A DNA stretch of 64,000 nt from Cohnella lupini (GCF_003386205.1 NZ_QRDY01000005.1:62001-126000); one strand, 5' to 3'; counted from the first letter of the stretch, positions 8,451-18,206 are shown. Numbers and translations are program-made. The notes: generated by a model not told the origin, from the sequence alone.

Positions 8451-9617
8451 ATGAAAAATCTTTTGCTGTTGCTTGTAGTCGTGTCCGCGTGCTTCGGATT
8501 GACGGGATGTTGGAATAAAGTGGAGCTTACGGATTGGGGCTTCGTGCAGGCTGCCTCGCTGGATCAGGAATCGAACGGCTCGATTCGATTAACCGCGCAT
8601 ATCTACAAGCCGGGACGCCCTTCCGCCTCCGGCGAGAACACCTCTTCGGGGAAATCGTTCATCGATATCGGGGCGAATGGACCTTCTCTTCTCGGCAGCT
8701 CTTCCCTAATAGCCAGCGAATTGGGAAGACGGCTCCAATGGAGCCATATTCGGGTTCTTCTGATCAGCGAAGAACTTGCCAAGTCGAGGAATATCGCGGA
8801 ACTGCTTGAATTTTTCATGCGGAACCCGCAAACGAGAAGCAATATTAACGTGATGGTTACGCAAGGTTCCGCTATGGATTATCTAAAAATAAAACCGTTC
8901 ATAGAGAATACAATGGGGCAGCAGCTACTGGAAATCGGAAGAGTATCCTCCAGTTATTCGGGCAGAGCCGTCGTAACTACATTAAAGAACGTGCTTATTA
9001 CGTCCATGGAAGAAGTATCAACGCTATCCTTTCCCTATCTCCGATTGAGACCTAAGCCGAATCCTTCCGTTATCATGAACGGACTGGCCGTTATGGGCGC
9101 TCCCAGCGGGAGAGTATTCGCGATTATACCGAGAGCCAATACGCCAACCGTTCTAATGCTCAAAAACCAATTCAATCGTGGAACGTTAACGATTCCGTGC
9201 AAGGGATCGGCGGAAAATAAAAAAGCAAGCAAAGACTCCTTCGAAATTACGCGGCTACGGACGCACATTACCCCCGTTATTACAAGAAACGACGAGCTAT
9301 CCTTGCGAATCGGCATTCAAATCGAGGGAACGATCACCGAGTTGGTTTGCAACGACGTGTCAACGGCAACCGAAGTAAACGAATATCTTAAACGTATTCG
9401 CGACACCGTCAGTAACGACGTGTCGGATACATTGCGATTGCTGCAGAAGGAACAAGCCGATATTATCGGCGTCGGCAACTCCATTTGCCGGATGCATAAT
9501 CGGACCTGGAAAAGGTGGGGGCCTGATTGGCCGCGACGATTTGCCGAGACGACATTCAGCGTAGACGTTAAAGTCGTTCTGCTGAATACGGGTACGATAA
9601 CCGGCAAAAAAACGTAA
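8451..9617 (+). CDS. gerKC: Spore germinant receptor C subunit lipoprotein (GerAC family)
   Basis: A 388-aa lipoprotein. The signal peptide ends in the lipobox LTGC, with the lipidated Cys at residue 20, followed by WNKVELTDWGFVQAASLD, the hallmark start of GerAC proteins. It is anchored to the outer face of the inner spore membrane and completes the A-B-C receptor complex. The ATG follows GGGAGGCTTCA. It is the last gene of the D-B-A-C operon, ended by the terminator at 9635. The C-terminal region has the GerAC pattern (RIRDTVSNDVSDTLRLLQKEQADIIGVG). Confidence 0.92.
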   Translation: MKNLLLLLVVVSACFGLTGCWNKVELTDWGFVQAASLDQESNGSIRLTAHIYKPGRPSASGENTSSGKSFIDIGANGPSLLGSSSLIASELGRRLQWSHIRVLLISEELAKSRNIAELLEFFMRNPQTRSNINVMVTQGSAMDYLKIKPFIENTMGQQLLEIGRVSSSYSGRAVVTTLKNVLITSMEEVSTLSFPYLRLRPKPNPSVIMNGLAVMGAPSGRVFAIIPRANTPTVLMLKNQFNRGTLTIPCKGSAENKKASKDSFEITRLRTHITPVITRNDELSLRIGIQIEGTITELVCNDVSTATEVNEYLKRIRDTVSNDVSDTLRLLQKEQADIIGVGNSICRMHNRTWKRWGPDWPRRFAETTFSVDVKVVLLNTGTITGKKT

Positions 9618-9634
9618 TCACTTCCAGCGAATAA

Positions 9635-9680
9635 AAAGCTTGCCTATGTGCCGATTATTCGGCAAAGGCAAGCTTTCTTA
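9635..9680 (+). terminator. Terminator shared by ger operon and the convergent small gene
   Basis: An 11-bp stem AAAGCTTGCCT (9635-9645) pairs with AGGCAAGCTTT (9666-9676) and is T-rich on the plus side. The complementary strand reads AAAAA-flanked, so it may act in both directions between the convergent genes. Confidence 0.8.
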
Positions 9681-9683
9681 ATA

Positions 9684-9938
9684 TTATTGTGTATACAGCT
9701 TATTTTCGCTTAAAGTGACCAATTGCGTTCGAATGGCTTCCAACCCGGCCGCGGCTTCCCGCCACCAAGCTCCGCACGAAGGCGCTCTGTATTTGATCGT
9801 TTCCACTCCGCCGTAAGCTAATTCCAGCTTCCTTAAATCCTCCGAGTCGCGAGGAAAGGTGGTCTTAGCTCTACTGAGCATATCACCGACTTCCTTATAT
9901 AAATGCTCAAGAATGAAGTTCGTATTCATGATTTCCAT
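9684..9938 (-). CDS. Hypothetical protein, 84 aa
   Basis: A small soluble protein I do not recognise. The ATG at 9938 has a perfect AGGAGG nine bases upstream, which supports it as a real gene. It is predicted mainly helical, with no membrane segment or signal and one Cys in a CGAWW motif near the middle. It lies between the ger operon and spo0A on the spo0A strand, ends in the shared terminator, and is separated from spo0A by a terminator of its own, so it is probably transcribed alone. Confidence 0.65.
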   Translation of the reverse strand: MEIMNTNFILEHLYKEVGDMLSRAKTTFPRDSEDLRKLELAYGGVETIKYRAPSCGAWWREAAAGLEAIRTQLVTLSENKLYTQ

Positions 9939-10033
9939 AAAGCCTTGCCTCCTATTGCCCTTTCCTATATTCAGGGCTCTCTATTTATAGAGATTTAACC
10001 CGAATATCTTCTATCGAATCAAGTAACAGAGTG

Positions 10034-10080
10034 GAAAAAAATACCGCGATCAGGGTAAATACGCCCTAATCACGGTATTT
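10034..10080 (-). terminator. Terminator after spo0A
   Basis: A long stem (AAATACCG.GAT.AGGG arms at about 10039-10055 and 10063-10080, two mismatches), followed on the minus strand by seven T residues. Confidence 0.88.
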
Positions 10081-10108
10081 CGCTTAAATATCTTCAGCCC
10101 GCCCCGTT

Positions 10109-10915
10109 TCAGCTCACTTTGTGCTCAATACGCAATTTGTCTGCCACCATGGCGATGAACTCGCTATTGGTCGGTTTCGATTTCGCGATATTGATGGTGT
10201 AGCCGAACAAGTGCGAGATGCTGTCGATATTGCCGCGCGTCCATGCGACTTCGATCGCGTGACGGATTGCTCGTTCGACGCGGGAAGGCGTCGTCTTGAA
10301 TTTTTCGGCGATCGCCGGATATAAGGTCTTGGTTATGGCGCCAAGAATCTCGATGTTGTTGTAGACCATCGTGATGGCTTCGCGCAAATATTGATAACCT
10401 TTAATGTGTGCCGGAACGCCGATCTCATGAATAATGCTCGTGATATTGGCATCCAAGTTTTTCGGCTTCCCGATTTGCACGATGTTCGAACGACTGCTCT
10501 GCGAAGAGGAAGTCGTAACCGAAGAATTCGCGGAACTTCCCGCCAATTGACGGATCCGGTTAGCAAGAACATCCATGTCGAACGGTTTCAATATGTAGTA
10601 TGAAGCGCCAAGTTGTACCGCACGCTGAGTGATGTTCTCTTGTCCGAAAGCCGTGAGCATAATGATCTTAGGCATTGGCGATAAATTCAAATCCCGCAAT
10701 TTTTCCAGGACGCCAAGTCCGTCCAAATGCGGCATAATAATATCGAGGATCATGACATCCGGCACCCTGCGTGTTTCCTCCAGTTGACGGATGACCTCTT
10801 CTCCGTTGTACGCCACTCCGATGACCGTCATATCATCCTGCTCTTGGATGTACTCTGATAACAAATTCGTAAATTCTCGGTTGTCGTCTGCTAGGAACAC
10901 TTCAATCCGTGGCAA
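10109..10915 (-). CDS. spo0A: Sporulation master regulator Spo0A
   Basis: The response regulator that commits the cell to sporulation, 268 aa. The receiver domain has the acidic pair ADD at residues 9-11, phospho-acceptor Asp58 in [12 protein letters not shown], and Lys in ILKPFDMD. A Ser/Thr-rich linker (about residues 128-145) leads to the Spo0A C-terminal DNA-binding domain, with the near-invariant [20 protein letters not shown] recognition region. The start is a TTG at 10915 behind GGGAGG. It is followed by a strong terminator and preceded by two TGTCGAA boxes. It lies directly downstream of spoIVB, as in Bacillus. Confidence 0.98.
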   Translation of the reverse strand: MPRIEVFLADDNREFTNLLSEYIQEQDDMTVIGVAYNGEEVIRQLEETRRVPDVMILDIIMPHLDGLGVLEKLRDLNLSPMPKIIMLTAFGQENITQRAVQLGASYYILKPFDMDVLANRIRQLAGSSANSSVTTSSSQSSRSNIVQIGKPKNLDANITSIIHEIGVPAHIKGYQYLREAITMVYNNIEILGAITKTLYPAIAEKFKTTPSRVERAIRHAIEVAWTRGNIDSISHLFGYTINIAKSKPTNSEFIAMVADKLRIEHKVS

Positions 10916-10986
10916 TGTCTGGTCCTCCCTTTCCCTGTGCGAGATTTAATGACGAAAAACGCTTATCGTTTCTCTGTTTATCCGTT

Positions 10987-10993
10987 TTCGACA
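10987..10993 (-). promoter_or_regulatory. Candidate 0A box upstream of spo0A (proximal)
   Basis: The minus strand reads TGTCGAA, an exact match to the known Spo0A-P binding core, about 70 bases upstream of the spo0A start. This suggests autoregulation, as in B. subtilis. Confidence 0.65.
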
Positions 10994-11108
10994 TTGGGTT
11001 TCTGTATTCCTTCTCGATTAGAAAATTTTTCTTTATTTATTTATGAAAATCGAATATAATATTTGATTTGCGTCAGGAGTTGGCAAATGCTGATTATTTT
11101 CGCACAAT

Positions 11109-11115
11109 TTCGACA
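11109..11115 (-). promoter_or_regulatory. Candidate 0A box upstream of spo0A (distal)
   Basis: A second exact TGTCGAA on the minus strand, 122 bases from the first, between the spoIVB terminator and spo0A. Two exact 7-mers in the same orientation within 240 bases is more than chance would give. Confidence 0.6.
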
Positions 11116-11140
11116 ATCGTTCGTCTTTTCCTAATTAGGC

Positions 11141-11169
11141 AAAAATCTAAGGCGTTAAACCGCCTTAGA
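11141..11169 (-). terminator. Terminator overlapping the spoIVB stop codon
   Basis: A 9-bp stem TCTAAGGCG/CGCCTTAGA (11146-11154 with 11161-11169) is followed on the minus strand by TTTTTG. The spoIVB stop codon at 11155-11157 lies in the loop, so a terminating ribosome would cover the hairpin. Confidence 0.75.
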
Positions 11170-12480
11170 AGTCGCTTGTTCCGGATTCAGCATAATTCCA
11201 GCATCCTGCAGCATCCATTCGATGAAACATCCATAGCCGGAAGCGGGATCATTGACGAACACATGAGTGACTGCACCGACTAATTTTCCGTTCTGTATGA
11301 TCGGGCTTCCGCTCATGCCTTGAACGATACCCCCGGTACGTTCGAGCAACTTCGGATCGGTAATTTTAATAACCATGCCCTTGGTTGCCGGCGAAGTCTG
11401 CTTAGTTACGTGTACGATCTCGATATCGAAGCGCTCGACCTTCTGCTTCTCGACGACGGTCAATATTTGCGCCGGCCCTTCCTTCACTTCTTCCGCGAAG
11501 GCCACCGGCATTAGTTCCGGATTATAGGAGTGCTCCGGCATTTGTTTCATTTGTCCGAAAATTCCAAAAGGAGTATTCCGCTCGACGTTGCCGAGGATCC
11601 GACCGCCTTTGAGGAAATTCGCTCTCTTCTCGCCCGGTTCGCCGCTTTGGCTTTTCGATATTGAGTTGACGTTCGACTGGAGAATTTCTCCGCTTCCCAC
11701 AACGATAGGCGACTGGGTATCCATATCTGTGATTACATGCCCCAGAGCTCCATATACGCCTTGATCCGGAGCATAGAATGTCAGTGTTCCGACGCCGGCC
11801 GCAGAATCGCGGATGTACAAGCCTAAGCGCCAAGCTTTATCTTCCTCGTCGTAAGCCGGTTTCAACGAGGTTTTGAACCTTTCCTTGCCTCTTTGGACCA
11901 GCAATTGCAACGCTCCGCCATCGCGGCCGGCCGTTTCTGCGTAAGGAGCGATCTTGGAAATATCATTGCAGGCTTCGCCGTTGATTTCCACGATCAGATC
12001 TCCGAGACGCAGCTTGGCTTCTTCGCCGGGAGAAACGCTTGATTCCTTCGTTTGAACCCGATGATGTCCGACCACCATAATGCCGGCGGACTTGACCTTG
12101 ACGCCGATCGTTTGACCGCCTGGAACGACCCGCAAATCCGGAATGACTTGGAGCTTCACCGTCTTGAACGGAATTTTGCCGAACAGCTTGAGCTTGAGAT
12201 TCGTTACGCCACTGTGCTTCGGTTGAATGGATAAAGGCTGGCTCAGATCTACGCGAACGGAAGCATCGCTGCTTCCATTGATACCCGCGACTTGAGGATT
12301 TAAGCTTCCTTGAGCATGAACGGGCATCGCATAATGAAGGGAAACAGATTGTCCTTGGAATAATCGCAGCTGGTTAGGAAATTTCGCGAAATGTTGGATC
12401 GGCGCGGAGCAAACTGCGACGCATAGCATAAGAACGGCAACGAGACCCATGCGGCGTTTCTTGGAGTGTTTCTGGTACAA
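11155..12480 (-). CDS. spoIVB: SpoIVB peptidase (intercompartmental sporulation signal)
   Basis: A family S55 serine protease secreted from the forespore that cleaves SpoIVFA and so releases processing of pro-sigma-K in the mother cell. The 441-aa protein starts at a TTG (12480) behind GGGGAG. It has an N-terminal membrane anchor (MGLVAVLMLCVAVCSAPI), a PDZ domain (about residues 110-200, SPGEEAKLRLGDLIVEING), and the S55 peptidase domain with GVGTLTFY, ALGHVITD (catalytic His) and the Ser motif GMSGSP near residues 388-393. It lies just upstream of spo0A and downstream of recN, the B. subtilis arrangement. Transcription by sigma-F/G is expected but I could not place a clear promoter. Confidence 0.96.
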   Translation of the reverse strand: MYQKHSKKRRMGLVAVLMLCVAVCSAPIQHFAKFPNQLRLFQGQSVSLHYAMPVHAQGSLNPQVAGINGSSDASVRVDLSQPLSIQPKHSGVTNLKLKLFGKIPFKTVKLQVIPDLRVVPGGQTIGVKVKSAGIMVVGHHRVQTKESSVSPGEEAKLRLGDLIVEINGEACNDISKIAPYAETAGRDGGALQLLVQRGKERFKTSLKPAYDEEDKAWRLGLYIRDSAAGVGTLTFYAPDQGVYGALGHVITDMDTQSPIVVGSGEILQSNVNSISKSQSGEPGEKRANFLKGGRILGNVERNTPFGIFGQMKQMPEHSYNPELMPVAFAEEVKEGPAQILTVVEKQKVERFDIEIVHVTKQTSPATKGMVIKITDPKLLERTGGIVQGMSGSPIIQNGKLVGAVTHVFVNDPASGYGCFIEWMLQDAGIMLNPEQATSKAV

Positions 12481-12608
12481 GTTTTCACGCTCCCCTATAG
12501 ACTAAATCGGCTCTTTTTTATGTCGCCGATAACGTACCTATAAGGTAACCGTGCCTGCCCTCTTTTATGTTCTCAAAATGATTCCTTTTTGTTTGATTTT
12601 TCGCGTCG

Positions 12609-14294
12609 TCACGCGTTTTTTCGTTGTTCAGCCAAACTAAGCATTTCTTGTGCATGATGGCGTGTTTTTTCCGTCACTTCCACTCCGCCGAGCATTCTTG
12701 CCAATTCCTCTACCCTCTGGTCCTCCGTAAGCTCCGTTACGGACGTCTGAGTACGATCCTGCGCTGTAACCTGCTTATAGATTTCGTATTGGTGATCGGC
12801 CATACAGGCGACTTGAGGCAGATGCGTGATTGCGAACACTTGGCAATGACGAGACAGCAAAGACAGCTTCTCCGCGATCGCTTGGGCCGCTCGGCCGCTG
12901 ACTCCCGTATCGACTTCATCGAATACAAGCACGGGAATTTCGTCGATTTGGGCAAAAATAGCTTTAAGCGCCAGCATTACTCTGGACATTTCCCCGCCTG
13001 AAGCGATTTTGCCAAGCGGCTTGGGCGGTTCGCCCGGATTCGTGGATAATACGAATTCGGCGGAGTCCGCTCCAGTCGCGGATAATACCGAAACGCCTAG
13101 CTTAACCTCAAAAACGGAACGTTCCATTTGGAGATGGGCTAGTTCCTGCTCGATCTGACGAGCCAGTTCCCTAGATGCCGTCCTGCGGATGGATGTAAGC
13201 TTGTCCGCGCTCGTTTGAAGCTCGCCAAGCAGGCTTTCTTCTTGCGTAGCCAGCTCCTTGAGTAGCTCGTCGCGATTGTCAAGTTGGTCTGTTTCCGTCT
13301 TGATCCTAGTTTGGTAATTCAAAATATCTTCGACCGTCTCGCCGTATTTGCGCTTCAAGCTATGCAGTAGATCCAAACGTTGCTCGATCTGAGCCAGTCG
13401 CTGAGGATTGAATTCGATGCCTTCTTTATAATCGCGCAATTGATAAGCGCTGTCCTCGACTCCGTAATAAGCGGATTGCAATTGCTCGACCAGAGGTTGA
13501 AGGGTAACGGGATCCACTTTAACGATATCCTGCAAACGGGTCAAAGCTCTGGATAGCGCGGATAAACCCTTCGTCCCGTAAAGAAGGTCGTAAGCTTCGG
13601 AAACGGCTTCCGTTAGTTTCTCCGCATGGGATAGCTTGCGCCTTTCGTCAGTCAGGGATTCTTCCTCGCCGGCTTTCAGTTTTCCCGCCGCGATTTCCTC
13701 TAGTTGGAACCGATACAAGTCGAGCATTTGCATACCTTGGCGCGAACGATCCTCGAGCTCTCGGCGTTCCTTGCTGACCGCTTGGTACTGCTGGAATAAT
13801 TTGCGATAAGCCGCTTTCTCTTCGCGGATATCGTCCGCGGCGAACAAATCAAGCCATTCCAGATGTTTATCGGTTCGCAGCAAGGATTGATGCTCGTGCT
13901 GTCCGTGGATGTTGACCAGATGCTCTCCGACTTCTCTCAGCATCGTCAGCGTCACGCTTTGGCCGTTAATCCGCGCCGATGATTTCCCTTGCGCGAGCAG
14001 CTCTCTGCGGATCAGCAGCGTCTCATCTGCGTCGGCCTCGATGCCTAAGCGGCGAAGCGTCTCCCAAACAGGATGCTGGCGTGACAAATCGAATACGGCC
14101 TCGATGTCGGCTCGGTCGCAACCGTGGCGTATCATATCCGCGGAGCCTCGACCTCCCGCGGTCAAGGTGAGCGCGTCGATGACGATGGATTTACCTGCTC
14201 CGGTTTCACCGGTAAGAACATGGAAGCCAGAATGAAATGGAACGGATACGCTCTCAATAACTGCCAAATTATGAATGGTTATTTCCCGAAGCAT
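12609..14294 (-). CDS. recN: DNA repair ATPase RecN
   Basis: An SMC-like ATPase of 561 aa that gathers at DNA double-strand breaks before RecA-dependent repair. The Walker A is GETGAGKS near residues 29-36, the ABC signature is GKIASGGEMSRVMLALK, and Walker B is PVLVFDEVDTGVSG. Two coiled-coil regions lie between. FNIHGQHEHQSLL-type sequence (VNIHGQHEHQSLL) is characteristic of RecN. It starts with ATG 32 bases after argR, in the argR-recN order common to Firmicutes. Confidence 0.97.
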   Translation of the reverse strand: MLREITIHNLAVIESVSVPFHSGFHVLTGETGAGKSIVIDALTLTAGGRGSADMIRHGCDRADIEAVFDLSRQHPVWETLRRLGIEADADETLLIRRELLAQGKSSARINGQSVTLTMLREVGEHLVNIHGQHEHQSLLRTDKHLEWLDLFAADDIREEKAAYRKLFQQYQAVSKERRELEDRSRQGMQMLDLYRFQLEEIAAGKLKAGEEESLTDERRKLSHAEKLTEAVSEAYDLLYGTKGLSALSRALTRLQDIVKVDPVTLQPLVEQLQSAYYGVEDSAYQLRDYKEGIEFNPQRLAQIEQRLDLLHSLKRKYGETVEDILNYQTRIKTETDQLDNRDELLKELATQEESLLGELQTSADKLTSIRRTASRELARQIEQELAHLQMERSVFEVKLGVSVLSATGADSAEFVLSTNPGEPPKPLGKIASGGEMSRVMLALKAIFAQIDEIPVLVFDEVDTGVSGRAAQAIAEKLSLLSRHCQVFAITHLPQVACMADHQYEIYKQVTAQDRTQTSVTELTEDQRVEELARMLGGVEVTEKTRHHAQEMLSLAEQRKNA

Positions 14295-14326
14295 GGTAAG
14301 CCTCCCTTAGATCTGTCCGCTTATCT

Positions 14327-14776
14327 TTAATTCATCATGTTATTAATGCGCTCTAACATTTCTTCGGCGTTGTTTTTGGTTCTGCAGATCAGCAACGTCG
14401 TATCGTCTCCGCCGATCGTACCGACAATTTCCGGCCAATCCATTCCGTCGATCAGCGCGGTAATCGTGCCTGCAGTGCCCGGCAAGCATTTCAGCACGAT
14501 CAGGTTTTCAGCGGCCTCCGCGCTTACGAAATGATCGAGCAAAGCTCGTTTGAGCTTATGCGCGGGATTATATCGTTGATCCTGAGGCATTGAATATTTA
14601 TATCGGCCGTCCTCGAGGGGAACTTTAATTAATTGCAATTCCTTTATGTCTCTCGAGACGGTCGCTTGAGTAACCTGCATGCCTTCCAAGCCAAGCACGT
14701 CCACCAGCTCTTCTTGCGTTTCGATTTCCCTAGAGCCGATCAACTCACGAATTTTACGTTGACGTTGTCCTTTCAT
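14327..14776 (-). CDS. argR: Arginine repressor ArgR/AhrC
   Basis: A 149-aa hexameric regulator that represses arginine biosynthesis and activates catabolism when arginine is bound. The N-terminal winged helix includes the family motif [14 protein letters not shown], and the C-terminal domain holds the arginine-binding and trimer core ([28 protein letters not shown] across two strands, with the GDDT motif). The ATG at 14776 has GGAGG upstream and shares one base with the stop of the previous gene (TGATG), so translation is coupled. A longer frame from 14911 is a non-coding extension into that gene. Confidence 0.96.
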   Translation of the reverse strand: MKGQRQRKIRELIGSREIETQEELVDVLGLEGMQVTQATVSRDIKELQLIKVPLEDGRYKYSMPQDQRYNPAHKLKRALLDHFVSAEAAENLIVLKCLPGTAGTITALIDGMDWPEIVGTIGGDDTTLLICRTKNNAEEMLERINNMMN

Positions 14777-15243
14777 CACTCGCCAGCCTCCACTTTGAAT
14801 CGTACGATTTTTAACTTTCGTTCTTGAGCGGGCACGATCACGATTCCTTCGCAATCCGGGAACAGCAACGCATAGACGAGCAATTTTTCCCGCAGGCCGC
14901 TCGCCGTCCATTCCATCTGCTGCCTTAACCGTTCCAGCTTCACCAGATAATACTTATCGTCCTTGAAAGCCAAATAATCGAAATAAAGACGTGTCGGCAT
15001 GACCGCGCTATCGTCCAAGGTCACCCCTAAAGGGATTTTATGCTTGCCCGATAACACTTCGAATCCGCTATCTTGCAACAATTGAACGTTATCATCGTCC
15101 TGCTCAACGCCTCCGGAAGCTGCCAGCTTTCTAAGCCTGGAACCCGGAGGCTCATGAAGCCACCTATCGAAGCGTCTGAGAACCCACCATACCATTATGC
15201 CGGCCGCTGCCAGCATAATGATCCAATCCCCTAACCTATCCAA
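14776..15243 (-). CDS. Membrane-anchored protein of unknown function between tlyA and argR
   Basis: A 155-aa protein I cannot name. Residues 7-22 form one transmembrane helix ([16 protein letters not shown]) and the rest is a soluble alpha/beta domain. The middle reads [21 protein letters not shown], then a helix ([13 protein letters not shown]) and a strand ([10 protein letters not shown]). This strand-strand-helix-strand layout resembles a PD-(D/E)XK or NERD-like restriction-nuclease fold, but the usual ExK pair is not clearly present, so that is only a guess. Its stop overlaps the argR start by one base. A terminator separates it from tlyA. An ATG at 15243 begins the frame. Confidence 0.75.
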   Translation of the reverse strand: MDRLGDWIIMLAAAGIMVWWVLRRFDRWLHEPPGSRLRKLAASGGVEQDDDNVQLLQDSGFEVLSGKHKIPLGVTLDDSAVMPTRLYFDYLAFKDDKYYLVKLERLRQQMEWTASGLREKLLVYALLFPDCEGIVIVPAQERKLKIVRFKVEAGE

Positions 15244-15365
15244 GCGCTGACCCCCTCGGCCATTCCGTTTAACGGAGGAAAAGTTGGCTGTATGGACATG
15301 ATGTCGAGATGCTCTCTTTTCTTTCGAGATCGGTGACTGATATTCCTCTTTATCAACTGATCGTT

Positions 15366-15432
15366 CAAAAAACCCGGAGCATACCGGACGGTCCGGTTCG
15401 ATTCCTCCGGCCGTTCTTCGGCAGCTCCGGGT
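15366..15432 (-). terminator. Terminator after tlyA
   Basis: A 9-bp stem ACCCGGAGC (15372-15380) with GCTCCGGGT (15424-15432), with an inner hairpin, is followed on the minus strand by TTTTTTG. Confidence 0.8.
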
Positions 15433-15459
15433 CCAACCGGAAAATCATTATGAGGGTGC

Positions 15460-16311
15460 TTACGGGCTGCGGCGAAAAGTCGAACCGGCCTCTTCGACGG
15501 TTTGCTTGATTAACGAGGAAAGAAAATCCTCCGCAAGCTCGGGTAACAGAGCTCCGGGTGCGATTAACCGCCAATAGGCCAAAAATTCGATGTTTCCTTC
15601 GCCGCCGGTAATCGGCGAATAGGTCAAGCCTTGAAGCTCGAAGCCTAATCCGTTCGCCGAAGTTAATACTTCCCGAAGAACGCTGGCATGCACCGACGGG
15701 TCTCGAATGACCCCCGATTTGCCGACCTGCTCTCTTCCTGCCTCGAACTGCGGTTTGATGAGTGCTATCGTTCCTCCGCCTGCTTCCAACAAATCCGCAA
15801 GCGTCGGCAAAATGAGTCTGAGCGAGATGAAAGATACGTCGATAGTGGCAAACCCAGGCTTAGGCCCGACCAACTGCTCCGGCGTCATATGCCTGAAATT
15901 CGTTCGTTCCAGCACCTTTACCCGTTCGTCTTGTCGTAATGACCAGTCTAATTGGTTGTATCCCACATCGACCGCATAGACGCTCGATGCCCCGTTCTGC
16001 AACGCGCAATCCGTAAATCCTCCGGTCGAAGCCCCGATATCGAGCATGACCGTATCGGTTAAATCCAATCCGAAGTGCTTGATCGCTTTCTCCAGCTTCA
16101 AGCCGCCTCGACTAACGTAAGGATGAAGAGCCCCTTTAACGGTGATGGCCGCGTCCCGGGGCACCTTCGTCCCCGCTTTGTCCACGCATTCGGTGCCAAC
16201 GAGAATTAAGCCGGCCATGATTGCAGCTTTCGCCTTCTCGCGGCTCTCGAAGTAGCCGAGTTCCAGAAGAAGGACATCCAATCGTTCTTTCGTAACCGCG
16301 GTCTTCTCCAT
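15460..16311 (-). CDS. tlyA: TlyA-type rRNA 2'-O-methyltransferase (hemolysin A family)
   Basis: A 283-aa protein with an N-terminal S4 RNA-binding domain (RLDVLLLELGYFESREKAKAAIMAGLI) and a FtsJ-like SAM methyltransferase domain (MLDIGASTGGFTDCALQNGA, then VDVGYNQLDW and FATIDVSFISLRLILP). In mycobacteria the family methylates 16S and 23S rRNA ribose and confers capreomycin sensitivity. The Bacillus homologue is yqxC. The ATG overlaps the dxs stop (TAATG), indicating coupled translation, and the gene is followed by a terminator. Confidence 0.92.
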   Translation of the reverse strand: MEKTAVTKERLDVLLLELGYFESREKAKAAIMAGLILVGTECVDKAGTKVPRDAAITVKGALHPYVSRGGLKLEKAIKHFGLDLTDTVMLDIGASTGGFTDCALQNGASSVYAVDVGYNQLDWSLRQDERVKVLERTNFRHMTPEQLVGPKPGFATIDVSFISLRLILPTLADLLEAGGGTIALIKPQFEAGREQVGKSGVIRDPSVHASVLREVLTSANGLGFELQGLTYSPITGGEGNIEFLAYWRLIAPGALLPELAEDFLSSLIKQTVEEAGSTFRRSP

Positions 16312-18206
16312 TAAGTCGCCTTCTGTCTCTTACGAACGGCTAGCGACGCCAATTGCTTGGCGACGGCTTCGGCCGTCAGACCGCTTTCCGCCCGTTGTTC
16401 CTTGATCGTCGCGTGTTCCACGAAGACGTCCGGAACGCCGGCAATATGAATGGACACGGGCTGGCTTCCATGCAGGGCGTAATACTCAAGAATCGCGCTT
16501 CCTAATCCTCCTTGGACGGCCCCTTCTTCCAAGACTAGCAGCGGGATCCGTTCTTTGGCGAGAGCTAGCAGCATTTTCTCGTCCAACGGCTTAACGAAAC
16601 GGGCGTTGACGACCCGGATGTTGATTCCTTCCCTCTTGAGAAGCTCGGCCGCGTCTTCAGCCACTTGAACCATAGGTCCGATCGCCAATACGGCAGCATA
16701 ATCGCCTTCCCTTACCGTTTCCCAAGAACCGATCTCGAGCGGGGTCATCGTTTCATCGATAGCGACTCCCGTGCCCGCGATGCGAGGATACCGCACGGCT
16801 ATCGGTCCGTCGTCGTAATGGATGGCGGTAGCGAGCATGTTCCTGAGTTCGTTCTCGTCTTTGGGCATCATAAGTACCATGTTAGGAATATGCCTTAAGA
16901 ACGCGATATCGTAAACGCCTTGATGGGTTTCTCCGTCCGCTCCGACGAAGCCGGCCCGGTCGATCGCGAAGATGACGTTCAGGTTCTGCCTGCATATATC
17001 GTGCACGACTTGATCGTAAGCTCTCTGCAGGAAGGTCGAATAAACGGCGAATACGGGCTTCATGCCTTCCATCGCCAGCGCCGCGGACATCGTGGCCGCA
17101 TGCTGTTCGGCTATCCCGACGTCGAACATTCTGTTCGGGAATTGCTTCGCGAACTTAAGAAGGCCTGATCCTCCGGGCATCGCCGGAGTGATGGCCACGA
17201 TCCGCTTATCCCGTTCCGCAAGCTCGATCAACGTGTTCCCGAACACTTCCGTATACATGGGAGGACCAACGGGTTTAACTACTTGACCGGATTCGATCTT
17301 ATACGATCCCGTTATCCCATGCCATGTGTGCGAATCGGCCTCTGCCGGGGAATAGCCTTTCCCCTTCACCGTCAACACGTGAACGAGTACGGGGCCGTCG
17401 ACGTTATCCGCCTGCTTGAAGGTCTCCAACAATTTATTGACATCGTGCCCGTCTACCGGGCCGAAATATTTCAATCCGAATTCCTCGAACAGCATCCCGT
17501 CGGGAGCTACGAGGTACTTCAAGCTGTCTTTAACTCGGTCCGCCGTGCGCGCTAGCTTGCCGCCGATCGCGGGCACTTTGCGCAACAGCCAATCGAGCTC
17601 GTCTTTGGCTTTACGGTATATTTTCTCCGATCTTACTTTCCCTAAATAATTATGAATAGCTCCGACGTTGGGAGCGATGGACATTTCGTTATCGTTAAGC
17701 ACGACCATCAACTTGCGCTTCTCGTGGCCGATGTGGTTTAAAGCTTCCAGGGCCATTCCGCCCGTCAGGGCGCCGTCGCCGATAATGGCAATGACCTTGT
17801 TCGATTCGCCTTTCAAATCGCGCGCAAGAGCCATGCCCATCGCTGCGGATAAAGAGGTGCTACTATGGCCGGCTTCCCATACGTCATGCTCGCTTTCGTT
17901 GCGTTTCACGAATCCGCACAAACCGTCTTTCTGCCTTAGGGTGTCGAACCGCCCTTGCCTTCCCGTCAGCATCTTGTGAACGTAAGCTTGATGTCCTACG
18001 TCGAAGATGAATTTGTCCTCGGGACTGTCATACAAATAATGCAACGCCAAAGTGAGCTCAACCACGCCTAAGTTCGGCGCAAGATGACCTCCGGTAGCGG
18101 ACAATTTTTGAATTAAGAACTGCCGAATCTCTTCAGCCAGCTGAGGAAGCTCGGGTAACGCCAATTTCTTCAAGTCGGTCGGACTGTCGATAAGCTCGAG
18201 CAGCAA
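16311..18206 (-). CDS. dxs: 1-deoxy-D-xylulose-5-phosphate synthase
   Basis: A thiamine-diphosphate enzyme of 631 aa that condenses pyruvate and glyceraldehyde 3-phosphate, the first step of the MEP isoprenoid pathway. Seen are the N-terminal [22 protein letters not shown], the catalytic [16 protein letters not shown], the ThDP motif [15 protein letters not shown] ending in NDN, and the transketolase C-terminal region ([14 protein letters not shown]). A TTG at 18206 behind GGGGAAAGCGGGG appears to be the start; an out-of-frame ATG lies five bases upstream. It has its own sigma-A-like promoter and is followed by tlyA with a one-base overlap. Confidence 0.96.
   Translation of the reverse strand: MLLELIDSPTDLKKLALPELPQLAEEIRQFLIQKLSATGGHLAPNLGVVELTLALHYLYDSPEDKFIFDVGHQAYVHKMLTGRQGRFDTLRQKDGLCGFVKRNESEHDVWEAGHSSTSLSAAMGMALARDLKGESNKVIAIIGDGALTGGMALEALNHIGHEKRKLMVVLNDNEMSIAPNVGAIHNYLGKVRSEKIYRKAKDELDWLLRKVPAIGGKLARTADRVKDSLKYLVAPDGMLFEEFGLKYFGPVDGHDVNKLLETFKQADNVDGPVLVHVLTVKGKGYSPAEADSHTWHGITGSYKIESGQVVKPVGPPMYTEVFGNTLIELAERDKRIVAITPAMPGGSGLLKFAKQFPNRMFDVGIAEQHAATMSAALAMEGMKPVFAVYSTFLQRAYDQVVHDICRQNLNVIFAIDRAGFVGADGETHQGVYDIAFLRHIPNMVLMMPKDENELRNMLATAIHYDDGPIAVRYPRIAGTGVAIDETMTPLEIGSWETVREGDYAAVLAIGPMVQVAEDAAELLKREGINIRVVNARFVKPLDEKMLLALAKERIPLLVLEEGAVQGGLGSAILEYYALHGSQPVSIHIAGVPDVFVEHATIKEQRAESGLTAEAVAKQLASLAVRKRQKAT

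Noticed and set aside
14777-14911. N-terminal extension of ArgR
   Set aside because: It runs inside the upstream gene; the ATG at 14776 has GGAGG and matches the family start.
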